NCBI RefSeq assembly: GCF_963082655.1
Contig: NC_081553.1
Span: 155,721,441 to 155,785,440 of the forward strand
Direction of reading: 5' to 3'
DNA length: 64,000 nucleotides
DNA from: Stomoxys calcitrans
Lineage: Eukaryota; Arthropoda; Insecta; Diptera; Muscidae
The notes under the pieces were generated by a model. It had not been told where the DNA came from, did no database searches, and worked only from the letters and a program-made list of their open reading frames with translations. Both the position numbers and the translations under genes were made by a program. This document shows positions 43,901 through 55,099 of this stretch, in pieces (the first letter of the stretch is position 1; each line of letters starts with the position of its first letter).

Positions 43901-44440
43901 AGCGCTTATGCCGAGCGGAGCGGAGCCAAGCTTGGTATCATGTGAGAAAAAAAATTTGTCTATAGAGGCAGGTATTATATTCGCTTTTCGCGACATTTTT
44001 CGCCGATTACTTTTTTTAGATAATAGGTTTTAAAGCAAAAAAACTTACTGATTTCATCTTGTAGGACATTCCCTCATCTAATGGTAAAATTTTAACAAAA
44101 TTGTTACTTTTTCATTGTTATTTGTGTGGGGTTTCATAAAAGTAATCGTGAAAATATGGGTTTTCAATGGTGAAAAACGAACATAATACCAGCCATAACA
44201 CAGTGAATGCGAGAACCAGCGCTGAAATACTATTTGTTCCATGTGTTTTGCTTTTATGTTATGCCGCACACGGCATCATCATCATCAGATAAAGAGAATT
44301 TTGTTTCTTCTAGTGTGATAAATACAATTATTAACACCAAAGAAATTAGAAAAACATTTTTCTAATTTCTTTCTCCTAAAAAGGAGTTTCATTATTTATA
44401 AAATGCCGGGAAAAAATTCACTTATCATTTGATCGACATG
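43900..44440. other. Unassigned DNA
   Basis: No gene. The 16-bp-arm hairpin at 44339-44372 is its only notable structure. Confidence 0.3.
44339..44372. repeat. Perfect 16-bp-arm near-palindrome
   Basis: AAAGAAATTAGAAAAA (44339-44354) and its exact complement (44357-44372) are separated by CA. AT-rich, so less surprising than the GC-containing hairpins, but still unlikely by chance. Confidence 0.9.
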
Positions 44441-44444
44441 CATT

Positions 44445-45127
44445 TTTATACTCACCACCGTTCCGTTTCTAACACCTCGAAATATTGATCTAGGACCCCA
44501 TATATATACATAATTGACCGCTTCGAAATTCCGAGTCGATCTAGCTATGTCCGTCCGTCTGTCGAAATCACGATAGTGCTCGAACGCGTAAAGCTTGCCG
44601 CTTGAAATTTTGCACAGATACTTAGTATTAATGTAGGTCGTTGGGGATTGCAAATAGGCCATATCGGTTCAGATTTGGATATAGCTCCCATATAAACCGA
44701 TCTCCCGATTTGACTTCTTGAGCCCCTGGAAGCCTCAGCTTTCATCCGATTTGTGCAAAGTACGGTACGGTAACCTAATGTAGTTCCCATATAATCCTCC
44801 CGACGTGACTTTTTGAGTCCCTGGAAGCCGCAATATTTGTCCGATTTGGCTGAAATTTTGCACATAGTGTTTTGTTATGACTTCCTACAATTGTGCTAAG
44901 TACGGTTCAAATCCGTCAAAAACTTGATATAGCTCCCAGGTAAACCGGTCTCTCGATCATCCTTGTTCGGTTCCTAAAGCTTTAATTTTTGCTATTTAGT
45001 TGAAGGGCATAGTTTTGTTAGAATAAAATTATGCCCTTCAACTAAATTTATTTTTTATAAATTTTTAGGAGAATCCAGGGTGGTGAGTTCCCTAGATTCG
45101 GCCGAACTTAGCACGTTTTTACTTGTT
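44445..45127 (-). mobile_element. DINE-1-like element, minus-strand copy 1
   Basis: On the minus strand it begins at 45127 with ACAAGTAAAAACGTGCTAAG and TTCGGCCGAAT, has core units (GGAGCTATATCAAG, GGCTGAAATTTTGCACA-complement) and a tail with GACAGACGGACGGACATAGC, TAGATCGACTCGGAA and AACGGTGGTGAGTATAAAAA near 44445. The 44994-45047 hairpin interrupts the first unit. Confidence 0.75.
44994..45047. repeat. 18-bp-arm hairpin inside DINE-like copy
   Basis: ATTTAGTTGAAGGGCATA (44994-45011) and its exact complement (45030-45047); allowing one mismatch the arms extend to 23 nt with an 8-nt loop. The neighbouring copy (45760-45800) has a single TAAAATTATGCCCTACAAC at the equivalent place, so the left arm here is an inverted extra copy. 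Confidence 0.85.
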
Positions 45128-45893
45128 TTATACCCACCACCATAGGATGGAGGTTCAGATTTAGATATAGCTCCCTGAGCCCCTGGAAGCATAATTTTTT
45201 CTCTGATTCGGCTGAAATTCGCTTGTAGTGCTCTGTTGTGACTTTCAATAACTGTGCCACTGTACGGTTCCAATCGGTGTATAACCTGATATAACTCCCA
45301 TATAAACCGATCTCCCGATTTGATTTCTTGAGCCTCTAAAAGCCGAAATTTTTGTCCGATTTGGCTGAAATTTTCGCATGTAGTGTTCCGTTGTGACTTT
45401 CAACATCTGTTCTAAATAAAGTTCGAATCAGTTTATAACCTGATATAGCTCCCATATAAACCGAGCTCCCGATTTGATTTCTTGAGCGTTTGCAAGCCGC
45501 TATTCTTGTCCGATTCGGCCGGTCCAAATCGGTCTATAAACTGATATAGCTCCCATATAAACCGATCTCCCAATTTGACTGCCTGAGACCTAACAAGCCG
45601 CAATTTATTGTCCGATTTGGCTGAAATTTTTGCATACGGTATTCTGTTACGATTCTCACCAACTGTGCTAAATACGGTCTGAATCAATCTATAACCTGAT
45701 ATAACTCCGATATGTAGACCGATCTCTCGTTCATCCTTTATTTTTTGCTGATTTGACAGAATTTTGGTGTATAGAATAAAATTATGCCCTACAACTTCAT
45801 TTATTTTTTTGTATATATTTTAGCAGAATCCATGGTTTCCCAAGATTCGGCCCGGTCGAACTTAGCGCGCTTTTATTTGTTTTTTTTTAACCA
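45128..45893 (-). mobile_element. DINE-1-like element, minus-strand copy 2 (abuts copy 1)
   Basis: On the minus strand it starts near 45893 (AAATAAAAGCGCGCTAAG, TTCGACCGGGCCGAA), has four core units and ends at 45128 with CCATCCTATGGTGG and TGGGTATAAAA. Its 3' end touches the 5' end of copy 1 with no spacer (GGGTATAAAA then CAAGTAAAAACG). Confidence 0.75.
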
Positions 45894-46179
45894 TAACTGC
45901 ACACTAAAATTTAAACATCAACAATGCAAACAAGCGCTAAAAACGCCTTGGATCTGTTTTCTCGTACTCAATCGGCTTTGCTCTCTGATCTGCTTGGCGT
46001 CCACTATGTTATGCACAAGCTTATTTGTACTAACTTGTAAGTAGCTGGTTTTCTCGCATTAAAAATTTTTATCTCATTGACAATCTCGGCTCGGCTTTCA
46101 GAGTACACTCTAAAAATTATTGCTACGTTTATGTCTCCTTAAGATCAAAATTTCTTCTTTCAATCTATCTCGTTTCAAG

Positions 46180-46235
46180 AAAAACTAGTGAAAGCACGCT
46201 AAGTTCGGCCGATCCTTTTTTTATACCTTCCAGCA
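46180..46235 (+). repeat. DINE-1-like 5' terminal fragment
   Basis: ACTAGTGAAAGCACGCTAAG then TTCGGCCGATC and TTTATACCTTCC; the rest of the element is missing. Confidence 0.55.
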
Positions 46236-46814
46236 GGGACGTAGTCAGGGGGGCCTCGAACCCGAGCCCGCTCCAAAATGGTTTTATCTAAAGAAAAAAT
46301 TACAATTTAATTTATTATAAACAAAAAATTGCAATAACATATTTAACATGGCCATCCCATGGCCGATACGGGATGACTATGAGCACCACACAGGCTGGAA
46401 CTTTGAGCTCCGACTTGTGTGGATCGTTATCACGGGAAGCTTAGCTGAAAGCTACCGGGCGCGTCCACAGGTTGCGGAAAGTGGAAAGCTCCGTTTGTAT
46501 GCGGAGTAGCTGCAAATGCGGCCGCGGGCAGTCAGCGATTTTCGAGAGGAGAGTCTCAGTGAGGAGTCAGGTGGCACTGGCTCTTAACTAAATAATGAGT
46601 GCCAACGGTACTCGAGATGACAAGGCGAGTTATTGGCGCCTTCAAATAACCAATGGACAACATCAGCGTCTGTTCCCAGGTTAGGGGCGGCTGGCGGCGA
46701 GCGTCGGATCTTGGAGCAAGCGGCTCGCCACAACGAGGGATACATGCAATCCCACAAACCCATGCGGTTGGGGCGCTGAGCCAGTAACCCGCCCCCGGAA
46801 AACATAGAACTACT

Positions 46815-47830
46815 ATGAAAAACAAAGGAATAGTAAAAACGGACCCCCCCCAACGTTGACGACCCACTCAAACGAAAAAAGGAACATGATTTGCGGATCT
46901 GCACCTGGAATGTCCGCACTCTTTATAGAGAAGGTGCAGTGTACGCGCTGGCGGATGTATTAGAGAAGTACAAGACAGATATAACCGCCTTACAGAAAGT
47001 GCGATGGACTGGGAATGGCGTCACTAAAACACCAAACGATGACGAACTATACTATAGCTGCCATAACACGAGGCATGAATTTGACTGCGGATTTGTGGTT
47101 AGTCGAAGACTGAAACACCTAGTCTCCAGCTTTAATAGTCTTATTTGTGCCCATGCCCCGACGGAAGACAAAGACGAGCAGACCAAGGATATTTTCTACG
47201 AGCGCCTAGAGAGAGAATATGACCGCTGCCCCGCCCATGATATTAAAATCGTTCTGGGAGATTTTAATGCGAAAATAGGGAAAGAAGAAATTTTTGGTCC
47301 AACAGTCGTAAAGTTTGGACTCCACGAGATAACGTCCAGTAATGGGTTGAGGCTGATAGATTTCGCCGCGGCAAAAAACATGGTAGTTAGTAGCACCAGA
47401 TTTCAACATAAAAATATCCACAAAGCCACATGGCTGTCACCCGATCAAAACACGAGAAACCAAATTGATCACGTTGTGATAGATGGAAGGCATTCATCCA
47501 GCGTGTTAGATGTACGATCGATCCGTGGAGCGAATATAGATTCGGATCATTACCTTGTTGGAGCAAAGGTTCGCAACCGTTTGAACATGGCGAGGAAAGT
47601 ACGATCTGACACTGCACGGAAGCTGGACATTGAAAAGCTGCAGACACAACAAATGGCAGCGGCATACTCCACTCGACTGACCCAACTGCTTGATGAAAGC
47701 ACTCCTTGTTCCGATGATATAATGGCGCAGTGGCAAACAATAGCCCACTCTTGGGTACCGAAAGCCTCCTCCAAAAAACTCATGGTACGTCCAAGAGTGT
47801 CGAGATGCTACTGAAGCCAAGAATCCGGCA
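46815..47830 (+). pseudogene. RTE ORF2, endonuclease part
   Basis: A likely start ATG at 46815 opens MKNKGIVKTDPP. A run of eight C (46844-46851) puts the rest in another frame; seven would restore VDDPLKRKKEHDLRICTWNV. The APE-type endonuclease then reads through 47814: RICTWNVRTLYREGA, TALQKVRWTGNG, IVLGDFNAKIGKEE, LIDFAAAKNMVVSST, WLSPDQNTRNQIDHVVID and DSDHYLVGAKV. The catalytic Glu of the LQE-x-RW motif is Lys here (codon 46996-46998), while the minus-strand copy at 8230 keeps Glu. The Asp-Asn and Asp-His motifs are intact. The frame ends at 47812 in the linker. Confidence 0.9.
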
Positions 47831-49714
47831 TATAGAGCAACCCTGCAATCAGTAGCAACGCGCCAAATGAAGGAGAGGTATCGGGAGAAAAGGAGAGGAG
47901 AAACGTCTTTTCCGCAGAAAGAAAAAGGAAATGGAAAGACGTGAGTGCGAGATAATTGAGATGTACAGGAGTCAGAATGAAGTTCGGAAATTCTACCAAA
48001 AAATTAAACACCAAACCGATGGCTTTGGTGCAGGCACATCTTCCTCAGAGACAAAGAAGGAAATCTGGTAACTGACACAGACAACATGCTGAGGATATGG
48101 AAAGAACATTTTACCCAACTGCTAGTGTCCGATGTTGGCGGCGAAGAGGATACCGCAGAACCAATCCCTGATGATGGTATAGAATGTTTACCTCCTAGTC
48201 AGAATGAGGTCCAAGTAGCTGTAACCCGACTAAAGAACAACAAGGCAGCAGGAGCCAACGGATTACCCGCTGAACTATTTAAGACCGGAGGCGACACGCT
48301 GATAAGGCGTATGCATCAGCTTATCGGTTCAATCTGGCTAGAAGAACGCATACCCGATGATTGGAACCTCAGCATACTATGTCCCGTAAACAAGAAAGGA
48401 GACAAGACGGAATGTGCCAACTACAGAGGAATAAGTCTCCTCCCCATCACATACAAGGTACTCTCTAGCGTACTGTGTGAAAGATTAAAACCTAAAGTCA
48501 ATGAGATAATTGGGCCCTATCAATGCGGCTTTAGACCAGGTAAATCCACCCTAGACCAGATATTCACACTGCGCCAAATCCTGGAAAAGACCCGACAAGG
48601 ACAAATCAACACCTACCACCTCTTTGTTGACTACAAAGCCGCCTTCGATACTCCTTAACGTTCAAAGGTATTTCAAGCCATGTCTGAGTTTGGTATCCCC
48701 GCAAAATTAATAAGACTCTGAAGGATGACACTTGCTGATACGCGTTCCTCAGAAAGAATAGGAAAGAATCTCTCCGAACCATTTAATACCAAACGAGGTT
48801 TCAGACAAGGAGACAGCCTCTCGTGTGATCTCTTTAATATCCTGCTGGAGAAGATTATACGAGATGCAGAAGTGAATAGATATGGCACATTTATCACAAG
48901 AGAGCATATGCTACTCGCCTATGCCGACGATATCGATATCATAGGTCGGTCACCGGAAGTAGTAACTGCAGCCTTTGAGAGAATCGAAAGAGAGTCAGTG
49001 AAAATGGGTCTTGCAGTAAATGGAGATAATACGAAATGGATGGTTTCCACTCCCAAAAAGCCTTGTACAACCGAGCAGATAAAGAACATGGAAAAAGTAG
49101 GGAACCACAACTTTGAGATAGTCAGTAACTTTATCTACCTCGGCACCGCCGTAACCGAAACGAATGACACCAGTTTTGAGATAAAGCGATTATTCTTCGC
49201 TTTATCTCAAAACTGGTAAACAGATGCTACTTTGGACTAAGTAAGCAGTTAAGAAACAAGGCCACCTCTGGACAGACGAAGACTACTCTTTACAAGACAC
49301 TGATACTACCCGTGCTGTTATATGCTTCTGAAGCATGGGTACTTGTGAAAGCAGATGAGGCAGTGCTTGGAGTATTTGAGAGAAAGATTTTTCGTAAAAT
49401 ATATGGACCAGTTTGCGTTAACGGAGAATATAGGCGACGTATGAACCACGAGCTGTATGAGCTGTATGACGACGATAGCATAGTTACACGCATCAAAATA
49501 CAACGGCTGCGTTGGCTAGGTCATGTTGTCAGAATGGGTGAAGAAGCTCCAGCAAAGAAGTCTTTTGAAGGCAAGACCAAAAGCCCGATGGAAAGATCAA
49601 GTTGTGGGAGACACCTCGAAACTTGGTGTCAGAGATTTTAGAATGAGCGCAGAAGATCGAGGAGCTTGGAACGCTATTCTACGTTCGGCCAGTGGAAGAA
49701 ATATTCTGTCATAG
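47831..49714 (+). pseudogene. RTE ORF2, linker, reverse transcriptase and C-terminus
   Basis: Linker frames (47840-48080) read KKEMERRECEIIEMYR and RKFYQKIKHQTDGFG. RT runs from 48086: VAVTRLKNNKAAGANGLPAE, ERIPDDWNLSILCPVNKKGD, NYRGISLLPITYKVLS, YQCGFRPGKSTLDQI and YHLFVDYKAAFDTP (motif A) with a frame break at 48656. Then TKRGFRQGDSLSCDLFN (motif B) and LLAYADDIDIIGRSPE (intact YADD, about 48918-48965). At 49169-49217 a hairpin insert breaks the frame before NRCYFGLSKQL. The C-terminal part has VLLYASEAWVLVKADE, RRRMNHELYELYDDDS, KIQRLRWLGHVVRMGE and, one frame over, RPKARWKDQVVGDTS and SAEDRGAWNAILRSA, stopping at 49712. At least three frame breaks. Confidence 0.9.
49169..49217. repeat. 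Perfect 21-bp-arm hairpin in RTE ORF2
   Basis: Arms 49169-49189 and 49197-49217 are exact complements around a 7-nt loop. The left arm encodes TSFEIKR; the right arm is its inverse and replaces the expected R-x-x-L-x-N residues before RCYFGLSK. Confidence 0.95.
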
Positions 49715-49744
49715 CCAATTAAAGTAAAGTAAGTATTTAACATG

Positions 49745-52205
49745 ATAAAATTCCATAATTACAATTTTCTACAAAGACAACATTTTGATGAGGCTAGGGC
49801 CGCCTTAAATTTTTTTTTCTTAAGGACAATTGTAATGAAATTTTTAGAAAAAACAACATGTTAATGAATTTTTTTTAAAACAAATTTTAATGAAAATTTT
49901 CTTAAGACACGATTTCAGCGTAATATACTCTAATGACAAAACTTCAGCACGGGCCAGACCCTCTCGAAATAATTTTTTAAAGGGAACAACATTTTTCTTT
50001 AAAATTTATTCTCAAGAAAAGATTTTAATTAAATTTGTTCTAAAGACAAAATTTCAATAACATTTTTTCAACAGACTAAATTTAAATGAATTTTTTTTAG
50101 GACTACGTTTCAGGGAAAAACTCTCTGAAGACAACCTTACCTCGTCCTAAAAATTTTTTCTATAGACTAATTTCAAAAAATATATAGGACAACATTTTAA
50201 CCCTCTAACGCCCGACCCTAGTTCCGTCGCCCGATTGTGATGAAATTTTATATTTTAAAAATTTTTGAAAAAAAACTTGTTTTCTAACCCCCTAGAACAA
50301 AAAAAAACAATAATTTTCTTAATATTTTGTGACCATTTGCGAAGAAAGCTGGATCTAATCATTTTGGCATAAAATCGCACCTGCTGTCACAAGAATTAGG
50401 ATTATTGCCATACATTTATTTTTTATAGAAACCATTAAATGTAACAACACATTAAAACGGATTCCAGAAATCTCACTCCTAAGATTTTTGAGAAATTTTT
50501 TCCACTTTACGCTAATCCAAGTTTCATTACGATACCTCTTTTCTAACTCGAGCTAGAATTTTTCTAGGGCAGTTCTATTCTTGGGGAATTTTTTGTAAGT
50601 AATAGCTTAATGCATTTTTTTAAGACCGAATCGCAGTATAATTTTTTCAAAAGATATAATTTTTGAGATTATTTTAAACGAAAATTTAATAAAAGTTTCT
50701 CTAAGCCAATTCTTCATGGAATTTTTTTGCAAAAAAATTTTTTTATAAAAATTGTTACTTGTTAGTCTGAAAAATTATCTTTACTAATTTCAAAGAAGAA
50801 TTAGTAATAATTGATAAAAAAATTATTTGAAATACATCAGCAACGAAATGAAAGATTTTGGGGACTCGAAAGAAATTGTAAAACCCCGACAATAAAAGAT
50901 TAATTTACAATTTAAAAAAATTAATTCTAATAAAACCATTGCGTTTTTTATTTCTTAGAATTCCATAATTCACAATACAGTATTTAAAGCAATTGATATG
51001 GAGCTCATATTGATTGAGGGACGAAAATTCTAGTAGACATTTGTTAATCCTATTGGCTTTGACTGTAGATTTGAGCACATTGAAATATTATTTAAAACAT
51101 TTTAAAATTTTCTTTTTGAAAGGAAAAGACATTTTTTTTGCATTGAAAAGATTTGTTTTGTTCGAAAATATTTAATTAAATTCGATGAGTCAAATTGCAT
51201 GTTTACAAAAAAGGTGGGTATTAAGTTGATGTTTCATATTGAAATACCCATGTTTTTCACTATTATTTTTTTGAAAAAGTACAAAAATATCTTTTATTAA
51301 AATATTAAACATATGTATAAATTATGGGAATGCCCTAATGAATGAAATCGGAAAGCCTTTTTGCTTCAAAATCGATAATCGTAAATTTAATTAGCACCTT
51401 ACACACCACCATAACTTAATACTCACCTTAAGTGAGGAAATGTGTTAAAATAAAATTAGTCTGCAGACTTTTATCTATGAGAGCATGTTTTCTATTACAC
51501 TTATGTTTGCCGCTAGGTCTTTTGACATCAATTAGTGGGCAAAGAAAGAAAACAGTTTACAACTATTGTACAATAACGTAAAAATTTCTGGGTGTTTCTG
51601 ATTTTTGGTTATTCGCCTTTCTTTCACCCTTTCTTATTTTATCTCCAATAAATTAGGAATAATTTAAGACTTTTGAAGACTTGATGCAAATTATAAGCAT
51701 ATGCTGCAATATTTGCATGCAATTTTTACCGGACATCTTTTCATCAAAAAAGGATTTTCGATTGATTTTAATAAAGTTCAAAGAAGTAATTAGCGCCTTC
51801 ATTTAACCAGAATTTAGATGGTACTTCATGAAAATTGGTCGAAATTTATTTTTTGAAATATTTAACAATCATAGTTGCTTAATGTTTTCAGTTTGCTCAC
51901 GTAAAAAAGGTAATTTAAAACAAATAGCCCAACAAAAACAATTACTTGTTGACTAGTTACTAGTTTGAGAGCAAAAATGAGCCCAAATGAAATAATTTCA
52001 TCAAAGTACTGAAATCAGATTCGCCGAAACTTTGACTATAGAACTAAGATATTCGCAAAGACAACCACACTTGGAAATATTAGGACCGGACCATAAATAG
52101 TGTGTTGAGCTATGACTTTATGTCAAAGCTCAACAAATGTCACCGCCGATGGGTCAGTTCCTGCAGACCCTTTGAGGTATCTGTACCAATTTCACAGTAA
52201 CAGAA
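49745..52205. repeat. Paralogous segment copy 2 (continues 46235-46350; pairs with 19155-22690)
   Basis: AT-rich, non-coding. It matches copy 1 in order over about 2.3 kb (landmarks in that entry). The RTE separates 46235-46350 from the rest. At 50000-50200 it has repeated phrases such as TTCTAAAGACAAAATTTCAA that occur in copy 1 near 19340 and 20370. The segment may itself be an unrecognised transposon or a local host duplication. Confidence 0.7.
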
Positions 52206-52650
52206 GAGAAGTCATCGTACAAACTTTCAGCAGAATCGGAAAAGAATTGCCCACTATAGGGGCTCAAGAAGAAATATCAGGCGATCGGATTATATGGGAG
52301 CTAAATCAGGCTATAGATCGATTCAGACCATATTTGGAACTCATGTTGAAGGTTATAGGAGATATCGTTGTGCGAACTTCCAGCCAAATCAGATAAGAAG
52401 GGCGCCCTCTATAGGCTCAAGAAGTATAATCGGGAGATTGGTTTATATGGGAGCTATATCAGGTTATGAACCGATTTGGATTACACTTAGCACAGTTATC
52501 GGAAGTCTTAACAGTACCAAACTTCAGCCAAATCGGATAAGAATTGCGTCTTCTATAAGCAAAAGCAGTCAAGATCCAAAATCGGTTTATATGACAGCTA
52601 TATTGAAACATGGACCGATATGACCCATTTACAATTTCTACCGACCTAAG
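52205..52650 (+). mobile_element. DINE-1-like core fragment
   Basis: Three units (ATCAGGCGATCGGATTATAT, GGGAGCTATATCAGGTTATG, AAAATCGGTTTATATGAC) with AAACTTCAGCCAAATCGG. No terminal hairpin; ends at CCCATTTACAATT.CTACCG, the position where the conserved tail would begin. Confidence 0.75.
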
Positions 52651-52654
52651 CCTT

Positions 52655-53390
52655 TCTCTAGTCTACCGATTATTATGTTTTCACACGGATTTCTAATTCT
52701 ATAATAAACTAGAATCTCTCGAACACCAACTACAGAATAATGCAAGAAGAAAAAGCTTGTTCACACAGCATTTACATTCAAAGGACTCGTGTGTGTTTAA
52801 AGTAGCCCCACCGGTGATCCTGTTGTTATTGAACATGCCGACCTCTAAAATAGATTTCGCCATGACGAATTCTCTCCGCATTTTGCTACAACCAACGAGC
52901 AGTACATTTCTTTTCAAACTCACTGGAGATAATATTATACTTTTTCAAACATCATAACTATTTTAAAAACATTTTTTGTATTGTTTCCCTTTTTTTAAAT
53001 TGTTTACTTATTTAATTTTAACATTTAGATTTTTACATCGCTTTCTTCATTTTAAGATTTTTTATAACGTACTTCCAATTATTTATTCCTCTGCAGCGAT
53101 ACTGATGGTAGAATTTTTATTTATAATTTTATCCAAAAAATTTGCGGACCTAGCTAACCATACCACTATGGCTCGACGTCCAATATGATTAGAATTCCGA
53201 CAGGGCAATGGAATGCATTGAAGGTTTGTCGCCCAGAGCTTGAATAATAAGAATGATGAACTCCGATTTATTTTGAATTTATTGAAGGTTTGTCGCCCAG
53301 AGCTTGAATAATAAGAATGATGAACTCCGATTTATTTTGAGAAACGTCGCATTTACTAGAGGAATATCGCTTCTCCAGATTCAGTGTCAA
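52655..53390. other. Unassigned, possible RT 3' end plus a 64-bp tandem duplication
   Basis: The frame near 52705-52960 reads LEHQLQNNARRKSLFTQHL and CVFKVAPPVILLLLN, which loosely resembles the extreme C-terminus of CR1/Jockey-type RT proteins, followed by a T-rich stretch. I am not sure of this. Near 53217-53340 a unit is directly repeated. Confidence 0.3.
53217..53340 (+). repeat. 64-bp-period direct duplication
   Basis: ATTGAAGGTTTGTCGCCCAG and the following 40 bases (53217-53276) are repeated without change at 53281-53340, separated by ATTT. Identity of the two copies indicates a recent event. Confidence 0.95.
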
Positions 53391-53394
53391 CAAG

Positions 53395-54050
53395 TTGATA
53401 AAATCTGCAAAAATTAACCACTTCCCCCTGCGATCGGTTCGAAGAAGGCATGGAAGGCCATTCACGACATAGGCATCGGTCGCAGGTCCCCCAATAATTC
53501 CATCGATGTGGCCAATAGATTCTAGTCTCTATGATTTTGATTTGACTCTCGGGGTTCGTCACAGTGGGGGTTTTGAATTATCGAGTATAGAACAAAGCGA
53601 TGTGGCATTGAACCGAAGTTTCTCAGGGCAATGTTACCATATATTAACCCACACATTACCCATATTCTAACAGTATTTTGACCAGAGGTTCATTTCCAGT
53701 AGCAAGGAAGTATACTAAGGTTATACCCTTATCTAAGAATTGCAGGAAGTTTCGTCTCATTTCTATTCTGTGTTTTCTGTCCAAGGTCTTCGAAAACGAT
53801 TAGACATACGTTTTGTCTGTTCGTTTAATCATGTCATATCTCTCCGATCGTACTAAATCCGTGGTTTCGAAATCATCTGTGTCTAGTCCTTTGCCTGTTA
53901 TTCCAAGGGGGCCCCAGTGTTAAATTTTGGGTCCATTTCCTTTTTTATTTAGTAACGAACTGCCAGACCTCTGCAGATCTACATATCTTGCCCTAAGCAA
54001 TGTCTAGAAATTATGAATGGGCAAATGCTAAAGATTTGTGGCTTGTTGTT
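53395..54050 (+). pseudogene. CR1/Jockey-like retrotransposon fragment (linker and RT)
   Basis: Plus-strand frames read KAWKAIHDIGIGRRSPNNSI, EPKFLRAMLPYINPHITHIL, PVARKYTKVIPLSKN, KFRLISILCFLSKVFE (RT start), then SYLSDRTKSVVS (before motif B), PLPVIPRGPQC (motif B damaged) and LGPFPFLFSNELPDL. Motif A and motif C are deleted. Similar in style to 6757-7240 and 23345-24375. Confidence 0.7.
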
Positions 54051-54152
54051 ATTGTGCTAATTAAAAATTTAATGGGGGGAGGGGGGTAGTCATTCTGTTG
54101 AGCGGCTGCTTCAGGCTCCACTAGCTGACAGACGACTGGTCAGCATGGGCTT

Positions 54153-55080
54153 TTGACGAAGACACCTGGTTCGAGTCCAAAGGACAAGGCCGAACCTATT
54201 CTTTCTTCGCATGCCTATAATTTGCCCAGGCCATCGACCTTCTCCGGCAAACCAACACTCTCTTTAAGAGGTTGGAATAACAGAAGGCGCATCGCTCTCA
54301 GGTTTATTGAAAGGCTTGGTGCGAATGATCCTAAGACACTCACTAATAGGGAGAGAGACTCCCCAAATTGGGCTCGGGATTTCACTGCACACTCTAACCC
54401 AAAGACTACACGTCTACAATCGAAAACTGCACCGCACTCATTTAAAAGGCTACGTTCAGCTGGAGGGCATCCCATGCCTAAAAGAACTAGGGCGAACAAC
54501 AGAAATATGGGTCCAAGAACCTTTGCTAATGTCGCTAGGGACAGTTTGGTGATGGCAATTGTCGACAAGGGAGAAGAACAGGGCTGCATACCCAGGAAAA
54601 ATTGGAATGGGATAGTCAATGGACTGTCATCAGTATACTCCGATGTCCTTGCGGAATTTCCTGGGTGTCCTCCCGCTTGTGACGATGCAGACTGGTATCG
54701 AGACCGATACAGACCAATTGCCTTCGGCGGTCAACGCTCAATTGAAATGTATCGTTGTGCGCTAAAAAGATAAGTGGGATCTGGCCAGGTGCAGCACTAG
54801 ATTTAGTTAAGAAGGGAGATATTCCTCCCCGACCAATGACGCATGATTGGATACCAAGGATTCCCTCGGATCCTGAATCCATACTTGGAAGACTAAGGGA
54901 ACGTAATCCCAATCTTTCAACCAACGACTGGAAAATGGTAGATTGGATGAAGCTGAAGGTGACCGGAGACATGCAGTATTCGTACTAAACTCTGTCTGTC
55001 TCGCAGACCTCAACAAGTCTATAGGGGTTGTATACTACGGATTCAACAAGTTGAAACTGAAGGTCTATAGATGCGGTGGG
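54153..55080 (+). pseudogene. LOA-type ORF1 (gag-like)
   Basis: The first frame (54153-54773, 206 residues) has a basic, Ser/Pro/Thr-rich N-terminal half and the central block RTFANVARDSLVMAIVDKGE, GCIPRKNWNGIVNGLSSVYS and YRPIAFGGQRSIEMYRCALK. It stops because the A tract at 54762-54766 is one base short; the copy at 63540-64000 has six A and reads on into IDEIWPGATLDLIKKGDI. The continuation here is GIWPGAALDLVKKGDIPPRP, DPESILGRLRERNPNLSTND, a second frameshift near 54940, then HAVFVLNSVCLADLNKS and VVYYGFNKLKLKVYR. The last part resembles a DUF4780-type domain. No CCHC knuckle is seen. Confidence 0.75.
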
Positions 55081-55099
55081 GTTGGGGAATCAGGAGACG

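Larger units (their letters stand above)
46351..49733 (+). mobile_element. Nearly full-length RTE retrotransposon with 11-bp target duplication
   Basis: TATTTAACATG occurs at 46340-46350 and again at 49734-49744, bracketing 3383 bp, a normal RTE length. The 5' UTR (46351-46814) is GC-richer than its surroundings. One long ORF2 (endonuclease plus RT) follows, and the 3' end is a short TAAAGTAAAGTAAG tail (about 49720-49733), typical of RTE elements, which end in short tandem repeats rather than poly-A. There is no separate ORF1. The insertion lies inside the paralogous segment, whose other copy (near 19200) lacks it. Frame-breaking lesions are listed under the coding parts. Confidence 0.9.
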
